Assembly: GCF_030268225.1 (NCBI RefSeq) | Contig: NZ_BSQG01000002.1 | Span: 611,641 to 675,640, forward strand | Length of the DNA: 64,000 nucleotides | DNA from: Nocardiopsis ansamitocini | GTDB lineage: Bacteria; Actinomycetota; Actinomycetes; Streptosporangiales; Streptosporangiaceae | Direction: 5' to 3' | Shown: in pieces, positions 17,399-26,160 of the stretch | How the letters are laid out: each line of letters opens with the position of its first letter | Position numbering within the stretch: position 1 is the stretch's first letter | Notes under the pieces: model-generated | Seen by the model: only the letters and a program-made list of their open reading frames with translations | Database searches by the model: none | Told to the model about the DNA's origin: nothing | Program-made: the position numbers and the translations under genes

Positions 17399-18613
17399 CT
17401 ACGCGGGGGCCGGGCCTTCGCGGTCCGCCACTGTCCGGTAGATCTCCTCGAACCGGTCCAGGGAAGCCTGGTGGTCGTGCCGGGTCGCGGCCTGGCGGCT
17501 CTTCGCACCCATGGCCGCCGCCAGGGCGGGGGAGCCGAGCAGTTCCGACAGGTACTTGGCCAGCTCGACGTGGTCGCCCGGCGCGTACAGGTAGCCGTTG
17601 CCTCCGGTGGTGACCAGGTGCGGCAGCGCCATGGCGTCGGCGGCCACCACCGGCAGCCCGCTGGCCATGGCCTCCAGGGTCGCGATGCTCTGCAACTCGG
17701 CGGTCCCGGCGATCGCGAAGACGTCCGCCGCGTGGTAGACCAGCGGTAGTTCCTCGTCGGAGACGAACCCCAGGAAGTGCACACGTTCGTCGACCCCGCA
17801 CTCCTCGGCGAGCCGGGTGAGGCGCTGGCGCCTCGCACCCACGCCCACCAGCAGCAACTGGCAGTCGGGCACCGTGATGTCCGCCAACGCGCGGACCAGG
17901 TCCTCGATCCGCTTCTCCTCGTCCAGCCGGCCCACGAACAGCGTGCTGGGCCGGTCGGGCAGCCCGAACCGCGCCCTGACCCGTGAGCGGTCCTCGGGAG
18001 CGCCCACCGGTTGGAACCGGCCGAGGTCGATACCGCAGGACAGCGCCTCGACCGGGCGGGTGAAGCCTCCGTCCACCAGGAGCCGGGCGGCGATCCGGGT
18101 CGGAGTCGTGACGTGCTGGACCTGTCCCAGGACCCGGAACAGGTCGCGCCAGGCGTAGGACCCGACCCCGAGCCGCAACGGGTCCGGGACGCGCAGGTGG
18201 TTGAACAGGTTCTCCGGCATGAAGTGGTTGGTGGCCACCACCGGGACACCGTGCCGCCGGGCCGCGGCGAGCAGGAGACGGCCCACGATGAAGTGGTTCT
18301 GGATGTGGATCACGTCCGGCCGTACCCGTGCCAGCAGGCGGTCCAGGTGCCCGCGGCCGCCCAGGGGAACGGCGAGCCGCAGCGACTGGTGCGCCAGCGA
18401 CGGCACCGACCGCAACCGGTGCACCGTCACCCCGTTCTGCTCCCGTACGACAGGTGGGCCGCTGTCGGACTGGCACAGTACGTGTACCCGTGTCCCGCGG
18501 TCGCCCAGGCCGTGGGCCAGCCGCGTCGTGAAGCAGGCCGCTCCGTTGACGTCGGGCGGGTAGGTGTCGGTGCCGATCAGGACGGTGAGCGGGCGGCTGG
18601 CGGGCACGGCCAT
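17399..18613 (-). CDS. GT4-family glycosyltransferase (PimB/MgtA-like)
   Basis: A 404-aa GT-B fold glycosyltransferase. The N-terminal acceptor domain starts LTVLIGTDTYPPDVNGAACF, with DVIHIQNHFIVGR and VATNHFMPENL. The C-terminal nucleotide-sugar domain has the E-x7-E motif in AELQSIATLEAMASGLPVV and LFVGRLDEEKRIEDL. It resembles actinobacterial alpha-mannosyltransferases acting on phosphatidylinositol or glycolipids, a guess at family level only. ATG 18613 follows GGGAGA. It stands alone between a CPBP gene and an HtrA-like gene. Confidence 0.85.
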   Translation of the reverse strand: MAVPASRPLTVLIGTDTYPPDVNGAACFTTRLAHGLGDRGTRVHVLCQSDSGPPVVREQNGVTVHRLRSVPSLAHQSLRLAVPLGGRGHLDRLLARVRPDVIHIQNHFIVGRLLLAAARRHGVPVVATNHFMPENLFNHLRVPDPLRLGVGSYAWRDLFRVLGQVQHVTTPTRIAARLLVDGGFTRPVEALSCGIDLGRFQPVGAPEDRSRVRARFGLPDRPSTLFVGRLDEEKRIEDLVRALADITVPDCQLLLVGVGARRQRLTRLAEECGVDERVHFLGFVSDEELPLVYHAADVFAIAGTAELQSIATLEAMASGLPVVAADAMALPHLVTTGGNGYLYAPGDHVELAKYLSELLGSPALAAAMGAKSRQAATRHDHQASLDRFEEIYRTVADREGPAPA

Positions 18614-19057
18614 GGTTGCGGTCTCCCGGGTGTGCGCGGCCGGGGCCTGCGGCACACGATCGTGGGGGTCGGTGTTCGTGGGCCGCGTCGCGCCGATGAA
18701 CGGCGCGGAGTCGGCTGCGTACCGTGTGGTGCCGAGAGAATACCCTCCGTCGCGGCGCCTGTGCCGGAGGCGCTGCTCACTTTTGGGTCTCCCCGCGCCC
18801 GGACGGCGGCGATTCGGAGCGGAGAACCACGTCGGCAGGCCCGGGCACGTTGGCAGGCACGGGGCGGATGCGGCCACCGTTTCGGAGGGGGCGGCCGGTT
18901 CCGGCCGCCGACCCCCGGGAAAGGGAGGGGCGGCTGATCCGAAGGCGGCGTTCGCGGACACGAAGAAGGGCCCGGTGTCCGCTCCATCCCCTGAAAGCGT
19001 CCACCGGGCCCCGGGAAGGGGCCGGCGTCTCCCCGCTGACCACGCCGGCCCCTGGTC
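18614..19057. other. Intergenic region between the GT4 and HtrA-like genes
   Basis: About 440 bases. It holds the upstream region of the glycosyltransferase gene and, at the far side, the terminator of the protease gene (19017-19053). The two genes are co-directional on the minus strand. Nothing else is recognised. Confidence 0.4.
19017..19053 (-). terminator. Terminator of the HtrA-like protease gene
   Basis: Perfect 12-bp arms (19017-19028 and 19042-19053) directly behind the stop codon at 19058-19060 on the minus strand. Confidence 0.7.
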
Positions 19058-20788
19058 CTAGCCGCCGATACTCTCGGCGGACTGCCCGGACAGGGTGACC
19101 TCGGCTTCGCCGGTGTTGCCGCCGCGCTGGTAGGTGATGGTGACGGTGTCACCGGGGCGGTGCGAGCGGATCGCCGCGATGAGCACGTTGGGATCGGTCA
19201 CGGTCCGGTCGCCCAGCGCGGTGACCACGTCACCGGCCTTCAGACCGGCCTTTGCGGCCGCCCCGTCCTGCCCGACCTCCACGATCTCCGCGCCGGCGGC
19301 GTCGTTGGACGCGCCGGTGATGGTCGCGCCGATGGTGGCGTAGGTCGCCTCACCGTTCTCGATGAGTTCCTGGATGATCGGCTTGGCCTGGTTGATCGGG
19401 ATCGCGAAGCCGAGGCCGATCGAGCCGGCCTGGCCGCTCGCTCCGACGCTGTTGGAGGCGATCGCTGTGTTGATCCCGATGATCTCGCCGTTGAGGTTCA
19501 TCAGCGGGCCCCCGGAGTTGCCCGGGTTGATGGGCGCGTCCGTCTGGATGGCGTCGATGACGGTCGAGGTGGAGGGCTGCTGGGATTCCTGCTCCTGTTC
19601 CTGGCCCTGTCCTGGCGGACCGAACGGGAACCCCTCCCCGGGCTGGCCCTGGTCCTGCTCGGCGCTTCCGGTGTTGACGGGGCGGTTCAGCGCGCTGACC
19701 ACACCCGAGGTGACCGTTCCGGACAGCCCCAGCGGGGAGCCGATGGCCACGACCTCCGCGCCCACCTCCACCTTGTCGGAGTCGCCGAACGAGGCGGGGG
19801 TCAGCCCGGAGACCCCCTCGGCCTTGAGAACGGCGAGGTCGGACACCGGATCGGTGCCCAGGACGCTCGCCTTGGCCTGGGTGCCGTCGTTGAACTGCAC
19901 GACCAGGTTGTTGTCGGCGCCCGCGATCACGTGGTTGTTCGTGAGGATCTGGCCGTCGGAGCTGATGACGACGCCGCTGCCGCTGCCTTCCCCGGCGTTG
20001 ATGGAGACGACGCTCGGCAGTGTCTGGTTGGCCACCTTGCTCACGTCCCCGCTGGAGACGGAAGTGGAGGGGGAGCCGTCCAGCGAGCTGATCGGGGAGT
20101 TGCCGGTCAGGACCTGCGTGGTGATCACGGCGGCGGCCGGACCCACGATCAGGCTGGTGACCAGGGCGGTGGCGCCTGCCGCGACGAGGAGGCGGTTGCG
20201 GCTCCACGGCTTCTGGGGCCGGGGCTCCGGTCCGGTGGGGCCGGACGGGAAATGGCCCTGCGGGAATCCGCCGTGCGGAGGGGCGGGCGGGGCGCCGAAA
20301 CCGCCACCGCCCGCTGAATAGGCGTTGAACGGCGTGTCGTTGGGGGGCGGCCCCTGCTGCGGGTACTGCTGGGTCGTGTGCGGTTCCTGCGGCCCCGAGC
20401 CGAACGTGGCGGCGCGTGCGGGGCGGTTGGGGATGAACGACCGCTGCGGCCCCTGCGGCGCGGCGGACTGGTCGGGGGCGCTCCACCCGGTGTGCTCGCC
20501 CGGGTAGGCGGGGCCGAGGTCGGGGGTGGTCGACTGGGCCGGGTCCTGCGGGCCGGTCCGGGGCGCCTGAGCCCAGGGGCCCGCGGGCTCGGAGGAGACG
20601 GGGCCGGGCTGCTCGACCGGCCCGGGGCGGTCGGCCGGGCGGCTGTCCCCGAAGCCGGGGGCCGCGGCCGGTTCGTCGCGTTCGGCGTCCGGGGAGACCG
20701 CGCCGGGGAGATCGGTGCCGGCCGGCGGGGTCCCATTGTTCTCCGGGCCCTCGGTGGGGGAGCCCGCACCGTGATCGGTTGCGCTCAT
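19058..20788 (-). CDS. HtrA/DegP-like membrane-anchored serine protease with PDZ domain
   Basis: A 576-aa protein. The long Pro/Gly-rich cytoplasmic N-terminus (about 250 aa) is followed by one TM helix (LLVAAGATALVTSLIVGPAA) and a trypsin-like domain. The triad is His in LTNNHVIAGAD (about residue 286), Asp in VSDLAVLK (about 315) and Ser in NPGNSGGPL (about 424). A C-terminal PDZ domain follows (AGLKAGDVVTALGDRTV). A Gln/Glu-rich loop (PGQGQEQEQESQQ) interrupts the protease domain. ATG 20788 follows GGAGGAATTACAG. Proteases of this type handle misfolded envelope proteins. A two-component pair lies upstream on the same strand, and co-regulation is possible but not shown. Confidence 0.9.
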   Translation of the reverse strand: MSATDHGAGSPTEGPENNGTPPAGTDLPGAVSPDAERDEPAAAPGFGDSRPADRPGPVEQPGPVSSEPAGPWAQAPRTGPQDPAQSTTPDLGPAYPGEHTGWSAPDQSAAPQGPQRSFIPNRPARAATFGSGPQEPHTTQQYPQQGPPPNDTPFNAYSAGGGGFGAPPAPPHGGFPQGHFPSGPTGPEPRPQKPWSRNRLLVAAGATALVTSLIVGPAAAVITTQVLTGNSPISSLDGSPSTSVSSGDVSKVANQTLPSVVSINAGEGSGSGVVISSDGQILTNNHVIAGADNNLVVQFNDGTQAKASVLGTDPVSDLAVLKAEGVSGLTPASFGDSDKVEVGAEVVAIGSPLGLSGTVTSGVVSALNRPVNTGSAEQDQGQPGEGFPFGPPGQGQEQEQESQQPSTSTVIDAIQTDAPINPGNSGGPLMNLNGEIIGINTAIASNSVGASGQAGSIGLGFAIPINQAKPIIQELIENGEATYATIGATITGASNDAAGAEIVEVGQDGAAAKAGLKAGDVVTALGDRTVTDPNVLIAAIRSHRPGDTVTITYQRGGNTGEAEVTLSGQSAESIGG

Positions 20789-21190
20789 CTGTAATTCCTC
20801 CGGGCGTTCGTCGTTACGTCCACAAGAATCACCGGAAAAGGTTAGAACGCGGTGAGACGGCGGATAGGCGCGGTTTCGAGTGGCTGTCCGAAGTTTCGGC
20901 CATGCTTTGTCAAAGTACCGGTCATCAGGGCCTTCCCTGTGCCGGTGGCCGGCCGGTGCCGCCTGCCGGACCGGAGGGGCCCGGCCGGCGGGAGTGGGGG
21001 CGGGGTTGCTCATCAAAGCGGTGATCGTGGCGGTACAAGCCTTCCGGTCCTCGTGTCGGAGGGGCCTGCGCCCCTCCCCGGCTCCGGGCGACCGTCGAAG
21101 TCATCGCGGTGCGAGCGGGGCGGCGGCGGTGGCGAAACGGCCGCGCGGACGACACCTTGCCGGGGCCGCCGAGCCCCGACTGACGGCCCC
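20789..21190. other. Intergenic region between the HtrA-like and kinase genes
   Basis: About 400 bases upstream of the HtrA-like gene. A somewhat AT-richer part (20810-20850) is the likely promoter area of the protease gene. No clear -35/-10 pair or palindrome could be assigned. Confidence 0.35.
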
Positions 21191-22429
21191 TCACGCGGTG
21201 GCGGACCGGTAACGGCTCCTGGACGCCGCGAGAAGGGCCGGTCCGCCACTCTCGCGTGGTCCGTTTCCCTCGTCCTTCCCGTTCGCGAGCGGCAGGAGGA
21301 CCACCACGGTGAGACCTCCGCCGGGGTTGGGGACGGCGGTGGCGCTGCCGTGGTGGCTGTCGGCGATGGCCCGCACGAGGGTGAGGCCCAGGCCGTGGCC
21401 GTCGGTGCCGGTCCGGCCGCGCGCCCGGTGAAACGGCTCGAACAGCCGGGCGGCCTCCTCCGGCCGCAGGGTTTCGCCCGTGTTGGTGACGGTGATCGAC
21501 GCGTTGCCGTCGCGCAGGGTCGTGGTCAGCCGCGCGGTTCCACCGGCGCTGTTGTGCCGGATGGCGTTGTGCAGCAGGTTGACCAGCAAGTGGTGGAGGA
21601 GGTCCGCGTCGCCGTCCACCTGGACGGGGACGCAGTCGTCGTGCACGTCGATCCGGGCGGAGGCGGCTTCCGCCTCCACCTGTTCCAACGCGCCCGCCGC
21701 CACCGCCGCGAGGTCGACGGGGCGCGCGTCGGTCACGCCGTGGTCGGCCCGGGACAGGGCGAGCAGGGACTCGACGGTCGCGATGCTGCGGTCATTGGTG
21801 GCCAGGAGCTTGGGGACCAGGGAGGCGAGGTTGTAGTCGTCTGGGTGTGCGGCGGCGACTTGCAGCATGGTGCGGGTGGTCGCCAGCGGGGTGCGCAGCT
21901 CGTGCGAGGCGTTGGCGGCGAAGCGCCGCTGGGCCTGGAAGCTCGCGTGCAGCCGGTCGAGCATCATGTCGATGCTGTCGGCGAGTTCGGTGAATTCGTC
22001 CGGGGGGCCGTCGAGGCGGATCCGTTTGTGCAGGGTGTCGCCCGCCATGGCGCGCGCGGCCCGGGTGATCCGGTGGACGGGGGTGAGGATGCGCCCGGCG
22101 ATGATCCAGCCGAGCAGGAACGCGACCAGGGCCAACCCGGTGATGGCCACCCCCGACACCTGGAGCAGAGCCGCCAGGATGTCGTCTTTGCCGGCGATGG
22201 TCACGCGCGTCGGGTGCAGGGTGTCGGCGGGGACGTGCTCGGCGTTGGCGGGGATCGCCGTCATCAGGCGGCCCTCGGTGGGCAGCTCGTAGATCGGGAG
22301 GTAGCGCATCAGGGCGTACACGGCGGCCAGCAGCACGATGCCGCAGACCAGCACGGTGCCCCCGTAGAGCAGGGTGAGCCGGAGGCGCACCGACAGCCGG
22401 CTCCGCCCCAGGACGGCGGCGACGCTCAC
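21191..22429 (-). CDS. Sensor histidine kinase (CutS/TcrY-like)
   Basis: This 412-aa kinase has two TM helices (LTLLYGGTVLVCGIVLLAAVY and VSGVAITGLALVAFLLGWII) around a short extracytoplasmic loop of about 60 aa. HAMP, HisKA (NASHELRTPLATTRTML) and HATPase_c follow, with an N box LVNLLHNAIRHN and a G box GTDGHGLGLTLVRAIA. GTG 22429 overlaps the regulator stop in GTGA, so expression is coupled. The signal is unknown. Confidence 0.9.
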   Translation of the reverse strand: MSVAAVLGRSRLSVRLRLTLLYGGTVLVCGIVLLAAVYALMRYLPIYELPTEGRLMTAIPANAEHVPADTLHPTRVTIAGKDDILAALLQVSGVAITGLALVAFLLGWIIAGRILTPVHRITRAARAMAGDTLHKRIRLDGPPDEFTELADSIDMMLDRLHASFQAQRRFAANASHELRTPLATTRTMLQVAAAHPDDYNLASLVPKLLATNDRSIATVESLLALSRADHGVTDARPVDLAAVAAGALEQVEAEAASARIDVHDDCVPVQVDGDADLLHHLLVNLLHNAIRHNSAGGTARLTTTLRDGNASITVTNTGETLRPEEAARLFEPFHRARGRTGTDGHGLGLTLVRAIADSHHGSATAVPNPGGGLTVVVLLPLANGKDEGNGPRESGGPALLAASRSRYRSATA

Positions 22430-23091
22430 GGGGCGACGGCGAGGTAGTAGCCGACTCCGGTGGCGGTGTGCAGGATCGGCGGTGCCCCGAGTTTGCGCCG
22501 CAGCGTGGAGACGGTGATGCGGACCGCGTTGGTGAACGGGTCGGCGTGGGCGTCCCACGCCTTCTCCAGCAGGTGTTCGGCGCTCAGCACCGCCCCGTCG
22601 GCGCGCAGGAGCAGTTCGAGCACGGCGAACTCCTTGCGGGTCAGGCGCAGCGAGTGGTCGCCTCGGCGGGCGTCCCGGCGGGCGGGGTCGAGTCGGAGGT
22701 CGGCGTAGGTCAGCACCGGGGGGTGGATCGTGGCCCCGCGCCGCCGCAGGGCGTGCAGCCGGGCGACGAGTTCCGGGAAATCGAACGGTTTGACCAGGTA
22801 GTCGTCGGAGCCGAGCCGCAGGCCGTCGATCTTGTCGGACAGTTGTCCCGACGCGGTCAGCATCAGGACCCGGCAGTCCGGCCGGTTGGCCACCGCGTGT
22901 CGGCAGACGTCGTCCCCGTGCACGCCGGGGAGGTCGCGGTCGAGCACCATCACGTCGTACTCGTTGACCGCCAGGTTCTCCAACGCCGAGGCCCCGTCGG
23001 CGGCGATGTCCACGGCCATGCCCTCGCGGCGGAGACCGGACCGCAACGCCTCGGCGAGGAACGCCTCGTCCTCCACGACCAGCACCCGCAC
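22426..23091 (-). CDS. OmpR-family response regulator
   Basis: A 221-aa regulator beginning VRVLVVEDEAFLAEALRSGL. The phospho-acceptor is D51 in MVLDRDLPG, with Lys in LVKPFDFPEL, and a winged helix follows (LRLTRKEFAVLELLLRADGAV to HTATGVGYYLA). GTG 23091 is preferred because the receiver domain begins there; the upstream frame extension has no homologous character. It is coupled to the downstream kinase by a 4-bp overlap. Confidence 0.9.
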   Translation of the reverse strand: MRVLVVEDEAFLAEALRSGLRREGMAVDIAADGASALENLAVNEYDVMVLDRDLPGVHGDDVCRHAVANRPDCRVLMLTASGQLSDKIDGLRLGSDDYLVKPFDFPELVARLHALRRRGATIHPPVLTYADLRLDPARRDARRGDHSLRLTRKEFAVLELLLRADGAVLSAEHLLEKAWDAHADPFTNAVRITVSTLRRKLGAPPILHTATGVGYYLAVAP

Positions 23092-23326
23092 GTGCCTACC
23101 CCCTGTTTCGTGAGGACGTCGGTGCCGTTCGCGCGACGCCCGTGGATATCGGCTGTCCGAAGCGGTCACATTGTTCCCGCCGCTACGTATGGTCAATGTA
23201 TGGCTACGGCCAGACGTCGACGATAACCCTCGTCCGGCTCAATGGGTCCCGGCCACGGCTTCCGCCGGGGCCGCTCCGGTGGATCGTCCACCGGTGCCGG
23301 GTTCATACCGAACGAAGGGGATTCCC

Positions 23327-23833
23327 ATGTCCTTGGTCCTGAGGGGCACCGCCGCGCTCGCCGCCGGCCTGGCCATCGCTTTCGGGGCGGGGGGTGCCGC
23401 GTTCGCGGCCGGTCCCGGCGAAGGTGTCCCGGGCGGCTGCACGTTGCCCGTGCAGGGGCCCGGTGGCGGGGTGGGCGCTCCGATCGAGTGCCCGCCGCTG
23501 CCGTGGGAGCCGTCGGGTGACGTCGGTGTCGTGCCATCGGGTGACGAGGGTGTCGAGCCTTCGGGCGACGAGGATGCCCCGGGGGTGTGTACGTTGCCCC
23601 AGGAGTCCGGGGATGACAGTGCTCCGGTCGAGATCGAGTGCCCGACGGTGCCGGGGGTGCCTGCGGGTGACGAGGGTGTCGAGCCGTCGGATGACGAGGA
23701 TGCCCCGGGGGTGTGCACGTTGCCCCAGGAGTCCGGGGATGACAGTGCTCCGGTCGAGATCGAGTGCCCGACGGTGCCGGGGGTGCCTGCGGGCGACGAG
23801 GGTGTCGAGCCGTCCGGCGACGACGGTGAGTAG
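23327..23833 (+). CDS. Secreted acidic protein with Cys-containing tandem repeats
   Basis: A small secreted protein of 168 aa. The signal peptide is residues 1-27 (LRGTAALAAGLAIAFGAGGA, then AFA-A). The mature part contains three modules of the pattern C-T-L-P ... I-E-C-P: a degenerate first copy, then two 42-residue copies that are nearly identical at DNA level (23540-23665 and 23666-23791), and a truncated fourth start. Each module has two Cys, so one disulfide per module is plausible. Asp, Glu and Pro dominate. ATG 23327 follows AAGGGG. No known family was recognised, and there is no anchor at the C-terminus. Confidence 0.75.
   Translation: MSLVLRGTAALAAGLAIAFGAGGAAFAAGPGEGVPGGCTLPVQGPGGGVGAPIECPPLPWEPSGDVGVVPSGDEGVEPSGDEDAPGVCTLPQESGDDSAPVEIECPTVPGVPAGDEGVEPSDDEDAPGVCTLPQESGDDSAPVEIECPTVPGVPAGDEGVEPSGDDGE
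23540..23791 (+). repeat. Two tandem 126-bp coding repeats
   Basis: Copies 23540-23665 and 23666-23791 differ at only about four positions, and a partial third copy starts at 23792. The unit is in frame (42 codons). The near-identity implies recent duplication or homogenisation. Confidence 0.9.
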
Positions 23834-24013
23834 ATAGGTCCGTGGTCGCGGTGACTTCCTGAGGAATCACCCTTTCCCGGTGGCCCGTGCGGCGGAGATG
23901 ACCTCCGCCGCACGGGCCACCGGTCGGTCGGGCGTGGACCGGTGACGGCCGTTCCCGGTTCGAGGGCTCCCGCGCCGGGGGAGACCGGCCTGTTTCTCGC
24001 GGCCCACCCCAGC

Positions 24014-24541
24014 TCAGAGCCGGTAGGGGTGGGCGGCGTGGAAGAGGTCCTGGAAGTGGGCGAGGTAGTGGCGGGTGTCGGTGATCGGCAGTGCCAGGGG
24101 GAAGGGGATGGCTTCCACGGTGGTGGCGTTCTCGGTCATGGTGAACCCGCAGGACCAGATCACCGGGGGGTCGTGGTTCTCGGGCAGGATGCGCAGGGTG
24201 ACGTGGGGCAGCTCGGCCAGTGCCAGGAGCAGCAGGCGTTGTTCGGTCATGGTCTCCACGCCGCCGATGGGGCGGCGCAGCGCCGTCTCGGTGAGCACGT
24301 AGGTGCGGGGGTGTTCGGCGTCGATGAGCAGGTGTTGGCGGTGGGTGCGGATCTGGATGATCTCTTCGACGTGCTCGGGCCGTAATAGCCCGCTCGCGGT
24401 CAGGAGGGTGTGGGCGTAGGCGGGGGTTTGCAGGGGCGCGGGCACGGTGGAGGGTGCGAAGGCGCGGATCTGGCCGTGGGGTTCGTCCAATGCCAGGTTG
24501 CGTTGGTGTTTGACCAGGGCGGTGGAAACGTCAACGCCCAT
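24014..24541 (-). CDS. DUF5753 domain protein lacking its usual N-terminal XRE helix-turn-helix
   Basis: The 175-aa protein matches the C-terminal DUF5753 part of WhiJ-like regulators (LQTPAYAHTLL; RTHRQHLL; ETALRRPIGG; MTEQRLLLLALAELPHVTLRILPE; DTRHYLAHFQDLFHAA). The standard proteins are about 280 aa with an XRE-type HTH in front, and that domain is absent. The start overlaps the end of a separate BldC/MerR-type HTH protein by about 11 bp. The pair therefore looks like a split regulator, with DNA binding on one polypeptide and the effector-like domain on the other. The role is inferred from family context. Confidence 0.8.
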   Translation of the reverse strand: MGVDVSTALVKHQRNLALDEPHGQIRAFAPSTVPAPLQTPAYAHTLLTASGLLRPEHVEEIIQIRTHRQHLLIDAEHPRTYVLTETALRRPIGGVETMTEQRLLLLALAELPHVTLRILPENHDPPVIWSCGFTMTENATTVEAIPFPLALPITDTRHYLAHFQDLFHAAHPYRL

Positions 24542-24809
24542 TAGGAGTGTCCTGGCTGAGTGGTGCGGGGTGGGTGCGCGGGGTCTCGCGCAGAAGCGCG
24601 CGGAACTGGTGGGCGGGGTAGCGGCGTGCTCCGCCGGGGGTGGTCACGTAGGTGATGAGGCCGTGGCTTCCCCAGCGGGCCACGGTGGAGGCGTCCACCC
24701 CGAACAGGGTCGCGACCTGGTGGTTCATCAACAGGGCGCCGTGGACGCCTTCCAGCGGCGTATCCGGGTCAGGGCCACTGGGGGCGGGGGTGGGGTCGGT
24801 GCAAGACAT
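24531..24809 (-). CDS. BldC-like (MerR-type HTH) DNA-binding protein
   Basis: A protein of about 92 aa. LLMNHQVATLFGVDASTVARWGSHGLITYVTTPGGARRYPAHQFRALL is a MerR/BldC-type helix-turn-helix with wing, the same core as developmental regulator BldC. The rest is Pro/Thr-rich. ATG 24809 is chosen, but a GTG at 24842 is also possible and neither has a strong RBS. The stop overlaps the DUF5753 gene. BldC-like proteins bind direct repeats cooperatively; a partnership with the DUF5753 protein is inferred. Confidence 0.8.
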   Translation of the reverse strand: MSCTDPTPAPSGPDPDTPLEGVHGALLMNHQVATLFGVDASTVARWGSHGLITYVTTPGGARRYPAHQFRALLRETPRTHPAPLSQDTPNGR

Positions 24810-24937
24810 GAGGTCAAGGGTCCGTTCGGGCAGTATCGGCACCCGCCGCGAGAGGGCGGGCGCACGCTTGGTGGTCGAGGGGTGGGAGGGGCCGCGCGTG
24901 CGGGGTGAGCGGACGCGCGGCCCCCGTTGTTGGCCGG

Positions 24938-25243
24938 TTACCGGTCGGGGCGGTCCGAGGAGTCAGCGTGGTCCCGGTGGCCTTGGTGGTCGTCCAGGGC
25001 CCGCTGTTCGGCGCCCAGCTGGGTGAGGAGGGCGTCGAGGGTGGGGGCGTGCAGGTCACGCTTGCGCCCGCTGCTGTGTTCGGCCCGGGTCAACGGCGCG
25101 CGCCGGTGGGCGTTCCACATCCGTTGGGGGTCGGTGTCAGGGGTGTGGGTGATGGTCCAGGCCGGGAAGTCCCACCGCACCCGGGCCAGGGCCGCAGTAA
25201 CACTGTCGAGGGTGTCCACCGTCCTCACCGGCCCGGTGGGCAC
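24938..25243 (-). CDS. Small conserved-type protein in the WhiJ-like cluster
   Basis: A protein of about 101 aa, beginning near VRTVDTLDSVTAALARVRWD and containing FPAWTITHTPDTDPQRMWNAHRR and a C-terminal helix, DALLTQLGAEQRALDDHQ. GTG 25243 overlaps the end of the upstream ATP-binding protein gene by about 19 bp. It lies between that gene and the BldC-like gene on the same strand, the place where WhiJ clusters often carry small accessory proteins. I do not recognise the family. Confidence 0.55.
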   Translation of the reverse strand: MPTGPVRTVDTLDSVTAALARVRWDFPAWTITHTPDTDPQRMWNAHRRAPLTRAEHSSGRKRDLHAPTLDALLTQLGAEQRALDDHQGHRDHADSSDRPDR

Positions 25244-26160
25244 TGTGTTGAAGGGGTGTGGGCGCGTACCCGGGGTGCGGTGTAGGCGCGCAGGGGTGAG
25301 GGCGGTTCGTAGACGTGCAGGCAGTGGTCCAACAGTTCGATGTCGGAGACCGCCACGACGTGGGCGGTGACACGGTTGCGCGCGGTGTAGGGCGCGGCCT
25401 CGCCGTAACGGTAGGTCACCTCCCACAGAGCCGAATGCGACTCCGCGACTTCCGCGAAACGCGGATAGTCCGGGATACGCGGCACCACCCGCGCCTGACG
25501 CACCGGCACGGGGAGTGGCCCAGGCACATCCGGCGCGGCACCGGGGGCACCGGCGCAGTGACGGCCCACCCGCCGGGCAGGCATCACCGCCGCCACCACT
25601 AACACACCCGCCAACACCAGCAGGGACAACAAACGCGGCGGGGTCCCCTTCCGGTGAGGTCCTGCCGTTGGACGGGGGCGGCTCACCGAATGCCTTCCTC
25701 GCTCTTCGCGTGGTCGCGCCCGGGCCATGATCGACGCCTCGGTTTCGGGTGCTCCGAGGACCCATTCCAGGGTGAAGAACACGCCCTGCGTGTGGGCCAT
25801 AGCGCCCCAGTCGGTGGACATCGCCGCGACCAGGAACAGTCCGCGTCCGTGCTCGGCGTCCGCTCCAGGCGTGCGCACGCGGGGCCGGTCCAGCACGTCG
25901 TGGGGATGGCGGTTTCTCACCTCCACCCGCACCCTGCCCGCGTCCACGCGCACCTCGACGCCATAAGACGATCCGGGGTCGCCGCTGTGGGTATGCGTGA
26001 TGGCGTTGGTCGCAAGCTCGCTGACCAACAACTCAGCGGTCTGGCTCACCTCGGGGGGAACGACCGCTCCGGGGTCGGTGACCAGGGCTGCGGCGACAAA
26101 CCGCCGCACCTCGGCCACACTGCCGGGGATGCCAGGAAACACCGCCGCGCACACCGCCAT
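25225..26160 (-). CDS. RsbW/SpoIIAB-like ATP-binding protein with a membrane-spanning C-terminal extension
   Basis: Residues 1-140 form a GHKL ATP-binding domain of the anti-sigma-factor type. It has the N box SELATNAITHTHSG, a G1-like PRVRTPGADAEHGRGLFLVAAM and a WGA segment. Such proteins normally stop near residue 150. Here the frame continues to 311 aa through a basic linker, a TM helix (LLSLLVLAGVLVVAAVMPA) and a soluble tail of about 110 aa (IPDYPRFAEVAESHSALWEVTYRYG; VTAHVVAVSDIELLDHCLHVYE). ATG 26160 follows GGGGGGTT. In Streptomyces, WhiJ/AbaA-type clusters pair such ATPases with DUF5753 and DUF397 proteins. The extended architecture is unusual. Confidence 0.78.
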   Translation of the reverse strand: MAVCAAVFPGIPGSVAEVRRFVAAALVTDPGAVVPPEVSQTAELLVSELATNAITHTHSGDPGSSYGVEVRVDAGRVRVEVRNRHPHDVLDRPRVRTPGADAEHGRGLFLVAAMSTDWGAMAHTQGVFFTLEWVLGAPETEASIMARARPREERGRHSVSRPRPTAGPHRKGTPPRLLSLLVLAGVLVVAAVMPARRVGRHCAGAPGAAPDVPGPLPVPVRQARVVPRIPDYPRFAEVAESHSALWEVTYRYGEAAPYTARNRVTAHVVAVSDIELLDHCLHVYEPPSPLRAYTAPRVRAHTPSTQCPPGR

